64,000 bases of DNA. Origin: JBNNGK01 sp050268245 (GTDB lineage Bacteria > Pseudomonadota > Gammaproteobacteria > Enterobacterales > Enterobacteriaceae). Below the pieces are notes generated by a model. It saw only the letters and a list, made by a program, of their open reading frames with translations, did no database searches and was not told where the DNA came from. Each line of letters opens with the position of its first letter. Positions within the stretch are counted from its first letter, which is position 1. The stretch lies in contig NZ_JBNNGK010000004.1 in the NCBI RefSeq assembly GCF_050268245.1, forward strand, positions 248,001-312,000, given 5' to 3'. Below are positions 8,448 to 17,128 of this stretch, in pieces. Position numbers and translations under genes: made by a program.

Positions 8448-8771
8448 CTATGCGCTAAAATGCACGTCCTCGCCCGCTTGTGCGCTGGCCGCCTCAGTTA
8501 ATACCTCATAGAATGCGCGGCCACTGCGATCGCAGATCCACACGCCATCTTGGTCGTTAAAGTGATAACCGCCCGCTTTCGTTGCCAGCCACACTTGATG
8601 CAAGGGCTCTTGGCGATTGATGATAATTTTGGTGCCGTTTTCGAAGCTTAGCGTCATTACACCGCCGTTAGTTTCGTAATCGATGTCCGCATCGCCGTCA
8701 AAATCGTCCAGCGTCTCTTCGATATTCAGCATCAGTTGGTCTGCCAACTGGTGAAACTCACTGTCGTTCAT
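8448..8771 (-). CDS. cyaY: CyaY, bacterial frataxin
   Basis: Protein of 107 residues from the ATG at 8771, which has AGGAA a few bases upstream; a TTG two codons earlier is also in frame. The acidic first helix (EFHQLADQLMLNIEETLDDFDGDADIDYE) and the sheet NRQEPLHQVWLATKAGGYHF are characteristic. CyaY binds iron and the cysteine desulfurase IscS and tunes Fe-S cluster assembly. Convergent with cyaA, the conserved enterobacterial arrangement. Confidence 0.95.
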   Translation of the reverse strand: MNDSEFHQLADQLMLNIEETLDDFDGDADIDYETNGGVMTLSFENGTKIIINRQEPLHQVWLATKAGGYHFNDQDGVWICDRSGRAFYEVLTEAASAQAGEDVHFSA

Positions 8772-8850
8772 ATTCAATTCCTATTGCTTTTCATGATCCA
8801 TCTACCGATTATAGAGAGCTTGGATGCATGAATTACAGGCATTAATGCAA

Positions 8851-9057
8851 ATGAAAAAACAATTACGCTACGCGTTACTGGCCGTGACGCTCGCTGGGCT
8901 TTCTGGCTGCGGTCTGAAAGGCCCGCTGTATTTCCCACCGGCCGATCCGGCAACGCAAAAACCAGCCACGCCGCCGGTACAGACGGGCGATCAGGTACAG
9001 AAGAATCAGCAGGATCTTCCTGGTTCACAGCAAAAGCCGTCAATGAGCGCGGAATAA
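8851..9057 (+). CDS. lptM: LptM (YifL), small outer-membrane lipoprotein
   Basis: Lipoprotein of 68 residues from the ATG at 8851 (MKKQLRYALLAV); an in-frame ATG at 8824 would spoil the signal peptide. The lipobox is LSGC (Cys at residue 20), followed by the family signature CGLKGPLYFPPAD and a proline/glutamine-rich tail. LptM associates with the LptDE lipopolysaccharide translocon and helps LptD oxidative maturation in E. coli. It lies directly upstream of dapF, as in related genomes. Confidence 0.92.
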   Translation: MKKQLRYALLAVTLAGLSGCGLKGPLYFPPADPATQKPATPPVQTGDQVQKNQQDLPGSQQKPSMSAE

Positions 9058-9196
9058 CGCGATGTGCGATGCTGGGCGTCACACCACACAGTGTATACCC
9101 AAAATAATTCGAGTTGCATCGTGGCGATGTGCTGCGCCAATAACGGTGCGACTTAACGTATGATGGATATAGCACGTCCAGCTAGCGGAGTATGAT

Positions 9197-10021
9197 ATGC
9201 AGTTCTCCAAAATGCACGGTCTGGGCAACGACTTTATGGTGGTCGATGCCGTTACACAGAATGTCTATTTTTCACCAGAGCTGATCCGCCGGCTGGCCGA
9301 TCGGCATTTGGGCATTGGTTTCGATCAGATGCTGGTGGTAGAACCGCCTTACGATCCTGAGCTTGATTTCCACTATCGCATTTTCAACGCTGATGGCAGT
9401 GAAGTCGCACAGTGCGGTAATGGTGCCCGCTGTTTTGCCCGCTTTGTCCGGCTGAAAGGGTTGACCAACAAGCGTGATATTCGCGTCAGTACCCAAACCG
9501 GTCGTATGGTATTGAGTGTCACCGACGATGATCGGGTGTGCGTTAATATGGGCGAGCCGAATTTTGAGCCGCAGGCGGTGCCATTCCGTGCCACCAAGGC
9601 GGAAAAAACCTACATCATGCGTGCAGCCGAACACACGGTGTTGGCCGGTGTGGTGTCGATGGGCAACCCGCATTGCGTGTTGCAGGTTGATGATGTCAAA
9701 ACTGCTAAAGTAGACTTACTGGGGCCGGTGTTGGAAAGTCATGATCGCTTTCCTGAACGTGCCAATATTGGTTTCATGCAGGTCGTCAGCCGCGATCATA
9801 TCAAGCTGCGCGTTTACGAGCGCGGCGCTGGCGAAACGCAGGCCTGTGGCAGTGGCGCTTGCGCGGCCGTGGCGGTTGGGATTCAACAAGAATTGCTGTC
9901 AGAAGAGGTACATGTTGAGCTGCCGGGTGGCAGTCTGCATATACGATGGAAAGGGGCGGGCACCCCGTTGTTTATGACCGGCCCGGCAACCCATGTTTAT
10001 GACGGATTTATTCATCTATGA
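9197..10021 (+). CDS. dapF: Diaminopimelate epimerase
   Basis: Protein of 274 residues, the E. coli length. It interconverts LL- and meso-diaminopimelate for lysine and peptidoglycan synthesis. The two catalytic cysteines sit in mirror motifs, AQCGNGARC (about residue 73) and QACGSGAC (about residue 217). N-terminus MQFSKMHGLGNDFMVVD is typical. It is the first of a run of overlapping genes (dapF-yigA-xerC-yigB), whose stop overlaps the next start by four bases. Confidence 0.97.
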   Translation: MQFSKMHGLGNDFMVVDAVTQNVYFSPELIRRLADRHLGIGFDQMLVVEPPYDPELDFHYRIFNADGSEVAQCGNGARCFARFVRLKGLTNKRDIRVSTQTGRMVLSVTDDDRVCVNMGEPNFEPQAVPFRATKAEKTYIMRAAEHTVLAGVVSMGNPHCVLQVDDVKTAKVDLLGPVLESHDRFPERANIGFMQVVSRDHIKLRVYERGAGETQACGSGACAAVAVGIQQELLSEEVHVELPGGSLHIRWKGAGTPLFMTGPATHVYDGFIHL

Positions 10022-10722
10022 AAAGCGTTGACGATCAGGCCATCGCAGCCATTGAGCTCGATGACGACGTGGTAATGCAGTATCTGCTGCAAAACCCAGA
10101 CTTCTTTATCCGTAATGCGCGGTGGGTAGAACAGATGCGGGTGCCGCACCCCGTGCGGGGCACCGTGTCGTTGGTGGAATGGCACTTGGCGCGTCAACGC
10201 AATCATATTACTCGTTTGGAAGAAGAAATTACGCTGTTGATGGAACAAGCCAGTGCCAATGAAACGTTGTTTGCCAGCCTGTTACATCTGCAAGCCAATC
10301 TGGCAACGGCGGAAAGCCTACAGGACATGCTCAATCGGTTGCAGCGTTGGGCGCGTGGTTTCGGTTTGGTAGGTGCCAATATCCGCTTGTTCAGCGATCG
10401 TTGGAACATCGGTGCTCCGTCTGATTTTACGCATCTCGGTTTGTCGCGCTCAGCATTTGAGCCGCTGCGCATTCAACGGCTGGGTGATGAGCAGCACTTC
10501 CTTGGCAGCCTGAACGGCCCTGAGCTGTTGTTGCTGTTGCCACAGGCAAAACAGGTGGGTTCGGTTGCCTTATCACTGCTGGGCGATCGTGGCGATCTGG
10601 GGATGGTGATCTTTAGCAGCCGTGATACGCAACATTATCAGCAAGGTATGGGCACCGTGATGCTCAACCAACTGGCTAGAATGTTGCCGGAATTGCTGGA
10701 ACGTTGGGTCGAACGCTCATGA
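10018..10722 (+). CDS. yigA: DUF484 family protein YigA
   Basis: Protein of 234 residues in the invariant dapF-yigA-xerC position. It has an N-terminal helical region (QYLLQNPDFFIRNARWVEQMRVPH, the family signature), a short coiled coil (LEEEITLLMEQA) and a GAF-like C-terminal half. Function unknown; linkage to xerC is old and widespread. Start and stop both overlap neighbours by four bases. Confidence 0.92.
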   Translation: MKSVDDQAIAAIELDDDVVMQYLLQNPDFFIRNARWVEQMRVPHPVRGTVSLVEWHLARQRNHITRLEEEITLLMEQASANETLFASLLHLQANLATAESLQDMLNRLQRWARGFGLVGANIRLFSDRWNIGAPSDFTHLGLSRSAFEPLRIQRLGDEQHFLGSLNGPELLLLLPQAKQVGSVALSLLGDRGDLGMVIFSSRDTQHYQQGMGTVMLNQLARMLPELLERWVERS

Positions 10723-11630
10723 CAGCGTTAGCGGCCAGCCTGCAGCAGCCGGTGGACGCTTTCCTGCGCTATCTCAAAGTAGAGCGGCAGCTCAGCCCAC
10801 TGACCCAAACCAATTACTGCCGCCAGTTGCAGGCGCTAATGGCGCAGGCAGCCGAGCTGGGCATTACTGAGTGGCCGCAGTTGAACGCCGCCAAAGTGCG
10901 TCAATTGGCCGCGCGCAGCAAACGCGCCGGGTTACAATCGTCTAGCCTGGCACTGCGTTTTTCCGCGCTGCGCAGTTTTCTCGACTGGTTGGTGAGTCAG
11001 GGCACAATTGCCGCTAACCCGGCGAAGGGGATTCGCACGCCGCGTAGCGGCCGTCATCTGCCTAAAAACATCGATGTTGACGAAATGAGCCAACTGTTGG
11101 CGATCGATCTTAACGATCCGCTCGCGGTGCGCGATCGCGCGATGCTGGAGGTGATGTACGGTGCCGGGCTGCGATTATCGGAATTGGTTGGGCTGGATTG
11201 CCGTCATGTCGATCTGGCTGCCGGTGAAATCTGGGTGATGGGTAAGGGCAGCAAAGAGCGAAAATTACCGATCGGCCGTACTGCCGTTACGTGGCTAGAA
11301 CACTGGCTGGCGATGCGTGAGCTGTTTGCGCCTGATGACGATGCCATATTCCTGTCTAACCAAGGTAAGCGGATTTCGCCGCGCAACGTGCAAAAACGGT
11401 TTGCGCAATGGGGCGTTAAACAGGGCGTTAACAGCCATATTCATCCGCACAAGCTACGTCACTCGTTTGCTACTCATATGCTGGAATCGAGCGGTGATCT
11501 GCGCGCGGTGCAGGAGTTGCTGGGCCATGCTAACCTCACCACCACGCAGATTTATACCCATCTCGATTTTCAACATTTGGCGAACGTGTATGATGCCGCG
11601 CATCCGCGTGCCAAACGGGGGAAATCCTGA
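10719..11630 (+). CDS. xerC: Tyrosine recombinase XerC
   Basis: Protein of 303 residues from the ATG at 10719, which overlaps the yigA stop as ATGA. With XerD it resolves chromosome dimers at dif. The N-terminal SAM-like DNA-binding domain (about 1-100) is followed by the catalytic domain with the Arg in GAGLRLSEL, the Lys in GKGSKERKLP, HPHKLRHSFATHM and the nucleophilic Tyr in TTTQIYTHL. It belongs to the core dapF operon, not to a mobile element. Confidence 0.97.
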   Translation: MTALAASLQQPVDAFLRYLKVERQLSPLTQTNYCRQLQALMAQAAELGITEWPQLNAAKVRQLAARSKRAGLQSSSLALRFSALRSFLDWLVSQGTIAANPAKGIRTPRSGRHLPKNIDVDEMSQLLAIDLNDPLAVRDRAMLEVMYGAGLRLSELVGLDCRHVDLAAGEIWVMGKGSKERKLPIGRTAVTWLEHWLAMRELFAPDDDAIFLSNQGKRISPRNVQKRFAQWGVKQGVNSHIHPHKLRHSFATHMLESSGDLRAVQELLGHANLTTTQIYTHLDFQHLANVYDAAHPRAKRGKS

Positions 11631-12346
11631 TGCGTTTTTATCGTTCGCTGCGGCCATTAGCGGCGTTGACTTTCGATCTGGACGATACGTTATACGATAA
11701 TCGTCCGGTGATCACACAGACTGAGCAACAGTCGGTTGCCTTTTTACAAGGGTATCACCCAGGGTTGCGCCATTTTCAGTCGGCCGATTTCCATCGGTTG
11801 CGGTTAGAGCTGCGCGAGCAGGATCCAGAGATTTATCACGACGTTACCGAATGGCGTTGGCGTGCCATTCATCTGGCGCTCAGTCGTCAGGGGCTGCGTG
11901 ATGCCGAAGCCGCGATGGGAGCCGACGCTGCGATGCAACATTTTGCCCAGTGGCGCAGCCGTATTGATGTGCCCACCGCAACCCATGCCACACTGCGCGC
12001 ACTCGGTGAACGTTATCCACTGGTGGCGATCACCAATGGGAACGCCGATCCGGCGCTGTGCGGGCTGGACGGTTATTTTCAGTTTGTGCTGCGTTCAGGA
12101 CCGGATGGCCGCGCCAAGCCGTACCAAGATATGTACCATGTGGCCGCCGAGCGGCTGAATATCGCGGTGGAAAACCTATTGCACGTGGGGGATGATCTGA
12201 CCACTGACGTGGCGGGAGCGCTACGTGCCGGTATGCAAGCCTGCTGGATCAACGACCGGCAGCGTAGCCTGATGCAGGTTACTGACAGCCGTCTGCTGCC
12301 GCATATTGAGATAACGCAGTTGGCATCGCTGACAGCGCTGATATAA
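11630..12346 (+). CDS. yigB: HAD-family phosphatase YigB
   Basis: Protein of 238 residues. HAD motif I is FDLDDTLYDN (residues 15-24), motif II ITNGN (about 134), and motif III/IV includes KPYQDMY and HVGDDLTTDVAGAL. In E. coli, YigB dephosphorylates 5-amino-6-(5-phospho-D-ribitylamino)uracil in riboflavin synthesis and also FMN; this role is by homology. Its start overlaps the xerC stop (TGATG). Confidence 0.95.
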   Translation: MRFYRSLRPLAALTFDLDDTLYDNRPVITQTEQQSVAFLQGYHPGLRHFQSADFHRLRLELREQDPEIYHDVTEWRWRAIHLALSRQGLRDAEAAMGADAAMQHFAQWRSRIDVPTATHATLRALGERYPLVAITNGNADPALCGLDGYFQFVLRSGPDGRAKPYQDMYHVAAERLNIAVENLLHVGDDLTTDVAGALRAGMQACWINDRQRSLMQVTDSRLLPHIEITQLASLTALI

Positions 12347-12360
12347 TCCCTGCCAGAAAT

Positions 12361-12376
12361 CTGTATAAATTCACAG
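12361..12376 (+). promoter_or_regulatory. LexA (SOS) box of uvrD
   Basis: CTGTATAAATTCACAG fits CTGT-N8-ACAG exactly and lies 50 bases before the uvrD start, where E. coli uvrD has its LexA site. Predicts induction after DNA damage. Confidence 0.85.
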
Positions 12377-12425
12377 TGGAAAACCGGCCTGGCGCGGGTT
12401 TTCCCTTACCCAATTAATGGTGCCT

Positions 12426-14588
12426 ATGGACGTTTCCGACCTGCTCAACAGCATGAATGATAAACAACGCGAAGCCGTGGCCGCGCCACGCAGCAACCTG
12501 TTGGTGCTGGCGGGGGCGGGCAGCGGCAAAACCCGGGTGTTGGTGCATCGTATTGCCTGGCTGCTGTCGGTCGAGAATTGCTCGCCGTATTCGATTATGG
12601 CGGTCACCTTTACCAACAAAGCGGCGGCGGAAATGCGCCACCGGATTGAACAACTGATTGGTACCAGTCAGGGCGGCATGTGGATTGGTACGTTCCACGG
12701 GTTGGCGCACCGTTTATTACGTGCCCACCATATGGATGCCAATCTGCCGCAAGACTTCCAGATCCTCGATAGCGAAGACCAGCTGCGGTTGCTCAAACGC
12801 ATCATACGCGCGCTGAACATTGACGAAAAGCAATGGCCGCCACGGCAGGCGATGTGGTACATCAATGGCAAAAAAGACGATGGTTTACGCCCTCAGCACA
12901 TCGAAAGCTATGGTAATCCGGTTGAAGCGACCTGGTTGCGTATTTATCAGGCTTATCAGGAAGCGTGCGATCGGGCTGGGTTAGTGGATTTTGCCGAACT
13001 GCTGTTACGCGCCCATGAGCTGTGGCTGAATAAACCGCACATCCTCAACCATTATCGCGAGCGTTTCACCAATATCTTGGTGGATGAATTCCAAGATACC
13101 AACCGCATCCAGTACGCTTGGATCCGCCTGCTGGCAGGCGATCGCGCCAATGTGATGATCGTGGGCGATGACGATCAATCAATTTACGGCTGGCGCGGTG
13201 CGCAAGTAGAGAACATTCAGCGTTTCTTGAAGGATTTCCCCGGCGCGGAAACCATCCGACTGGAGCAAAATTACCGTTCTACCAGTAATATCCTCAAGGC
13301 TGCTAATACGCTGATCGCCAATAACGATGGGCGTATGGGCAAAAACTTGTGGACCGACGGTGCCGAGGGCGAGCCGATTTCACTCTACTGCGCGTTCAAC
13401 GAATTGGATGAAGCGCGTTTTGTGGTGAATCGAATCAAGAGCTGGCAGGAAAACGGCGGTGCACTGAATGATTGTGCGATACTTTACCGCAGTAACGCCC
13501 AATCGCGCGTACTGGAAGAGGCACTCTTGCAGACGGCGATGCCCTACCGTATTTACGGTGGGATGCGCTTCTTCGAACGTCAGGAAATTAAAGATGCGTT
13601 GGCCTATCTGCGGTTGATCGCCAATCGTAACGATGATGCGGCTTTCGAGCGGGTAGTGAACACCCCGACGCGCGGCATCGGTGACCGCACGCTTGACGTG
13701 GTGCGCCAAACGGCGCGCGATAGGCAAATGACGTTGTGGCAGGCGACGCGTGCGTTGTTGCAGGACAAAGTCCTCGCGGGCCGTGCTGCCTCTGCCTTAC
13801 AGCGCTTCACCGAGCTGGTGGACTCGCTAGCACATGAAACCGCAGAGATGCCGCTGCATGTGCAGACCGACCGAGTGATCCGCGACTCCGGGCTGTTCAT
13901 CATGTATGAGCAAGAAAAGGGCGAGAAAGGCCAGGCGCGCATTGAAAACCTTGAGGAGTTGGTAACGGCGACGCGGCAGTATAGCTATCAGGAGGAAGAT
14001 CAGGATCTGATGCCGTTGCAGGCGTTCCTGTCGCACGCCGCGCTGGAAGCAGGCGAAGGGCAGGCCGATGCGTATCAAGACGCGGTACAACTGATGACGC
14101 TACACTCGGCGAAAGGATTAGAGTTCAAACAAGTCTTTATCGTTGGCGTAGAAGAGGGCATGTTCCCTAGCCAGATGTCGCTGGATGAAGGGGGCCGATT
14201 GGAAGAAGAACGCCGTCTGGCTTACGTTGGTTTGACGCGGGCGATGGAAAAATTGACGCTGACCTACGCGGAAACCCGCCGTTTGTATGGCAAGGAAGTT
14301 TATCATCGGCCCTCGCGGTTTATCGGCGAGATCCCGGAAGAATGCGTTGAAGAAGTACGCCTGCGTGCCAGCGTATCGCGCCCTGTTAACCATCGCCGTA
14401 TGGGAACACCGCTCAGTGAAAATGACACCGGTTTCAAGCTGGGCCAGCGGGTGCGTCATCCTAAATTCGGTGAAGGTACGATCGTCAATCTGGAAGGCAG
14501 TGGTGAACATAGCCGGTTGCAAATTGCCTTCCAAGGGGAAGGCATTAAGTGGCTGGTGGCGGCCTACGCCAAGTTGGAAACGGATTGA
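12426..14588 (+). CDS. uvrD: DNA helicase II (UvrD)
   Basis: Protein of 720 residues from MDVSDLLNSMNDKQREA, the E. coli length; a GTG-type start three codons upstream is less likely. Superfamily 1A 3'-5' helicase of nucleotide-excision and mismatch repair. Motifs in order: Walker A GAGSGKTR (about 29-36), Ia TFTNKAAAEM, II VDEFQDTN, III GDDDQSIYGWRGA, IV EQNYRSTSNI, V TLHSAKGLEF, VI VGLTRAMEKL. The C-terminal Tudor-like tail (KLGQRVRHPKFGEGTI) is present. A LexA box precedes it. Confidence 0.98.
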   Translation: MDVSDLLNSMNDKQREAVAAPRSNLLVLAGAGSGKTRVLVHRIAWLLSVENCSPYSIMAVTFTNKAAAEMRHRIEQLIGTSQGGMWIGTFHGLAHRLLRAHHMDANLPQDFQILDSEDQLRLLKRIIRALNIDEKQWPPRQAMWYINGKKDDGLRPQHIESYGNPVEATWLRIYQAYQEACDRAGLVDFAELLLRAHELWLNKPHILNHYRERFTNILVDEFQDTNRIQYAWIRLLAGDRANVMIVGDDDQSIYGWRGAQVENIQRFLKDFPGAETIRLEQNYRSTSNILKAANTLIANNDGRMGKNLWTDGAEGEPISLYCAFNELDEARFVVNRIKSWQENGGALNDCAILYRSNAQSRVLEEALLQTAMPYRIYGGMRFFERQEIKDALAYLRLIANRNDDAAFERVVNTPTRGIGDRTLDVVRQTARDRQMTLWQATRALLQDKVLAGRAASALQRFTELVDSLAHETAEMPLHVQTDRVIRDSGLFIMYEQEKGEKGQARIENLEELVTATRQYSYQEEDQDLMPLQAFLSHAALEAGEGQADAYQDAVQLMTLHSAKGLEFKQVFIVGVEEGMFPSQMSLDEGGRLEEERRLAYVGLTRAMEKLTLTYAETRRLYGKEVYHRPSRFIGEIPEECVEEVRLRASVSRPVNHRRMGTPLSENDTGFKLGQRVRHPKFGEGTIVNLEGSGEHSRLQIAFQGEGIKWLVAAYAKLETD

Positions 14589-14673
14589 GGTAGGGCTTCT
14601 CTTGCGACGTAAACACGGCGCTAAGGGACGTTAGCGTCACACATTATTGGATTGCGGCCATTCGCCATCAACG

Positions 14674-15147
14674 TCAATGGGGAAAATGGTCGCCTACTTG
14701 TGCTGTGGCGTACCAACGCATCACTGCTTCTGTCGCTTCAGCGCCCTCAGGCGGTGCCCACGGCATACAATCTTGCTCTGCAAGCGGCTGGTAAGGCCCT
14801 TTTTTTACTTCAAAAATCACCCCACCGCTATCGATAGACAGTACCGCGTGCCAGGTACCCGCCGTCATTTCCAGTACCTTGTTCTTTTCCCCTAGCAGTG
14901 TGCGCTGGCTAACGGCGCCGTTATCATCGAATTGCAGTACTACGAAGCGGCCACACAGCGGTGTGAGCAGTTCCCACGTATGCCTATGGCGATGCGGACG
15001 AATGTAGGTTCCCGGCTCCATCGCGATAGCCAGTCGCTGCACCGGTTCGTTTAAATCGTCATGCAACGTCAGGTGGCTACGCAGACGTGGTAGTTCAGCC
15101 GCCTGGGCACTCATGGCGCTCATGTCCGCAACAGTAATCAGTTTCAT
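14674..15147 (-). CDS. WbuC family cupin-fold metalloprotein
   Basis: Protein of 157 residues with a cupin barrel: metal-ligand motif RPHRHRHTWELLTPLCGRF (about residues 50-68) and the second half WHAVLSIDSGGVIFEVKKGPY. The GVIFEVKKGPYQP ending is typical of WbuC proteins, which often sit in O-antigen clusters but also alone, as here. Enzymatic role unknown. It is convergent with uvrD and divergent from corA. E. coli has no equivalent here. Confidence 0.8.
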   Translation of the reverse strand: MKLITVADMSAMSAQAAELPRLRSHLTLHDDLNEPVQRLAIAMEPGTYIRPHRHRHTWELLTPLCGRFVVLQFDDNGAVSQRTLLGEKNKVLEMTAGTWHAVLSIDSGGVIFEVKKGPYQPLAEQDCMPWAPPEGAEATEAVMRWYATAQVGDHFPH

Positions 15148-15337
15148 CAGTAAAATCCGTCAGTATTCTGTGCGGTTGAGTTTAGCAATTTTCCCTGCCA
15201 ATATCTGAGAACAGTACGACTTTCCTCGCGGTGTCTATCTCAGGTTGAAAGGCTTTTTTATCGCTGTGTCATCGCGGTGAATTGTTGCACGATTATCCTG
15301 TTTAACGTGTTGACAGGCTTTTTCTTCTCGGCGTAAC

Positions 15338-15430
15338 ATGCGCGCACGATTAATCATGAGGACATTTGCCTTGGACACACCCAGTAGATACTGGCTCACT
15401 GACCTGGAAATCAACAGGTACAACTTCTAA
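15338..15430 (+). CDS. Putative corA leader peptide (CorL-like)
   Basis: A small frame of 30 codons from ATG at 15338, or 24 from ATG at 15356, ends in RYWLTDLEINRYNF before TAA at 15428-15430, about 160 bases upstream of corA. In Salmonella, corA is preceded by a leader peptide, CorL, whose translation shifts the leader between two folds and controls Rho-dependent termination. Position and coupling to a hairpin suggest an equivalent. No strong ribosome site is visible for either start, and I have not aligned it with CorL. Confidence 0.45.
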   Translation: MRARLIMRTFALDTPSRYWLTDLEINRYNF

Positions 15431-15456
15431 GGCTATCCCATTCTGCTGATAGCCTT
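15429..15456 (+). promoter_or_regulatory. Hairpin overlapping the leader-peptide stop codon
   Basis: AAGGCTATC (15429-15437) and GATAGCCTT (15448-15456) form a perfect nine-base stem with a ten-base loop. Its first two bases are the last two of the leader TAA, so a ribosome finishing the leader would melt it. There is no U-run, so it is not an intrinsic terminator. Confidence 0.6.
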
Positions 15457-15593
15457 CGTGGTTGTCGGCGACTCCCTTTGCGTGTCGCTCTGAGTTAGAT
15501 CTCATTATGGTCTGAAACGAGCGGGGTCACTTCCCATTCAGTTTCTTGTGTTTCAACGCGTTGTTTGCCTCCATTTTAAGGATGTTTTGGCAC

Positions 15594-16544
15594 ATGCTAA
15601 GCGCTTTCAAATTAGATAATAGCCGCTTATCCCGTCTGGAACTGGATGACGCCGATGACCTCACCACATCACTGTGGGTTGATTTGGTCGAACCGGAAGA
15701 AGGCGAGCGCGATCGCGTGCAAAATGAACTGGGCCAGAGCCTGGCGACCCGTCCTGAGTTGGATGACATCGAAGCGTCTGCGCGTTTCTTTGAAGACGAA
15801 GACGGTTTGCACATTCACTCTTTCTTCTATTTTGAAGATGCGGAAGACCATGCGGGTAACTCCACCGTGGCGTTTACCATTCGGGATGGCCGCTTATATA
15901 CGCTGCGTGAACGCGAACTGCCTGCGTTTCGTTTATACCGTATGCGCGCGCGCAACCAGATGATGGTTGATGGTAATGCCTATGAACTGCTGCTAGATCT
16001 GTTTGAAACCAAAATCGAGCAGTTGGCGGATGAAATCGAAAATATTTACAGCGACCTGGAAAAGCTCAGCCGGGTCATTATGGAAGGGCATCAGGGCGAC
16101 GAATACGATGAGGCATTGTCGACGTTGGCTGAACTGGAAGATATCGGTTGGAAAGTTCGTCTGTGTCTGATGGATACCCAGCGAGCTTTGAACTTCTTGG
16201 TGCGTAAAGCACGCTTGCCCACCGGCCAGTTAGAGCAGGCGCGAGAAGTGCTACGCGATATTGAATCCCTGCTGCCGCACAATGAATCGTTGTTCCAGAA
16301 AGTTAACTTTTTGATGCAGGCTGCGATGGGCTTTATCAATATCGAGCAGAACCGCATCATTAAGATTTTCTCGGTGGTGTCGGTGGTGTTTCTGCCGCCC
16401 ACACTGGTGGCATCCAGTTATGGCATGAACTTCGAATTTATGCCGGAGCTGAAGTGGTCATTTGGCTACCCGGGTGCTATTTCACTGATGATTTTGGCTG
16501 GGCTAGCGCCGTACTTGTACTTTAAGCGTAAAAACTGGCTCTAA
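15594..16544 (+). CDS. corA: Magnesium/cobalt transporter CorA
   Basis: Protein of 316 residues, the E. coli length, from ATG at 15594 (MLSAFKLDN) with AAGGATG upstream. It has a large cytoplasmic funnel domain (about 1-250), a long stalk helix, then two C-terminal membrane helices with the selectivity motif YGMN (about residues 280-283) and a basic tail KRKNWL. The homopentamer is the main constitutive Mg2+ influx channel. The long leader upstream may sense Mg2+. Confidence 0.97.
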   Translation: MLSAFKLDNSRLSRLELDDADDLTTSLWVDLVEPEEGERDRVQNELGQSLATRPELDDIEASARFFEDEDGLHIHSFFYFEDAEDHAGNSTVAFTIRDGRLYTLRERELPAFRLYRMRARNQMMVDGNAYELLLDLFETKIEQLADEIENIYSDLEKLSRVIMEGHQGDEYDEALSTLAELEDIGWKVRLCLMDTQRALNFLVRKARLPTGQLEQAREVLRDIESLLPHNESLFQKVNFLMQAAMGFINIEQNRIIKIFSVVSVVFLPPTLVASSYGMNFEFMPELKWSFGYPGAISLMILAGLAPYLYFKRKNWL

Positions 16545-16573
16545 TTCCCCGCGTTTTGCCACGTTAGGGTGGC

Positions 16574-16600
16574 ATTCCCCCACTTTATGAGTGGGGGAAT
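16574..16600 (+). terminator. Hairpin after corA, possibly bidirectional terminator
   Basis: ATTCCCCCACT (16574-16584), loop TTATG, AGTGGGGGAAT (16590-16600): a perfect 11-base stem 29 bases after the corA stop and before the convergent FidL-like gene. No real U-run follows on either strand. Confidence 0.5.
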
Positions 16601-16651
16601 AATACGATCCCGCAAGACTATTTATCCCATCAGTATCAGTCATCACAGCAT

Positions 16652-17128
16652 TTAGTTACGGGTGCAATAAAACGAAGGTACATACCCCGTTGAGAATATA
16701 TAGCCCTCTTTAGCTACCGGCTTGATGATAAAGTCGAACTTCAACCCTTTTTGCAGATAAAACCGCGGGAGATAGCGCATTAATTCCTGCGTATCGCTAT
16801 TGTCTGCAGGTGACACAACGGTAGACAACGATGTTAGATGATAAAAGTTCTTCTCTTGACTAAAGGCGAAGTAATTCTTCCTGCTAATGTTAGTGATTTG
16901 GCTACCTTTTTTGAGCGTTCCTTTTAAGGTTGCGATGCCGCTATCACCGCGTAAAGTATAATTGAGCGCAAGTGATAACTCTGCATCGTCTTTGCTAACG
17001 ACCAACATAGCATCACAGTTTAAGTGTGTGCGCTGGTAGCGATCATAGCTATGGATCGTCACGATAATGCCCAATAATAGAATAACGGTCAGCAGTGTTG
17101 CGATACTAATGCGTTGAGTTTTATTCAT
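16652..17128 (-). CDS. FidL-like membrane protein
   Basis: Protein of 158 residues from ATG at 17128 (MNKTQRISI). One N-terminal membrane segment (about 7-29, ATLLTVILLLGIIVTI), then a periplasmic domain with two cysteines (NCDAMLVVS and the C-terminal SFYC). It follows a MarT-like regulator and overlaps it by eight bases, the marT-fidL arrangement of Salmonella SPI-3, so I assign it to the FidL-like family. Its role is unproven; a modulator of the regulator's periplasmic domain is plausible. Low G+C compared with corA. Confidence 0.7.
   Translation of the reverse strand: MNKTQRISIATLLTVILLLGIIVTIHSYDRYQRTHLNCDAMLVVSKDDAELSLALNYTLRGDSGIATLKGTLKKGSQITNISRKNYFAFSQEKNFYHLTSLSTVVSPADNSDTQELMRYLPRFYLQKGLKFDFIIKPVAKEGYIFSTGYVPSFYCTRN

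Larger units (their letters stand above)
15148..15593 (+). promoter_or_regulatory. corA upstream leader region
   Basis: These 446 bases hold the divergent cupin/corA promoters and what seems to be a long corA leader, including the small ORF at 15338-15430 and its stop-codon hairpin (listed separately). The final stretch has a ribosome site (TTAAGGATG) before corA. Confidence 0.5.

Noticed and set aside
10719..11630. XerC-like recombinase as the integrase of a mobile element
   Set aside because: It is within the invariant dapF-yigA-xerC-yigB operon and reads as the housekeeping XerC.
13604..13942. Long antisense frame inside uvrD
   Set aside because: It lies wholly opposite a strongly conserved gene, lacks a ribosome site and has no family features; a product of codon bias.
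16545..16651. tRNA or direct-repeat attachment site at the left edge of the fimbrial island
   Set aside because: Only a hairpin is present; no tRNA and no matching repeat near 27704-27871, so site-specific integration is not supported.
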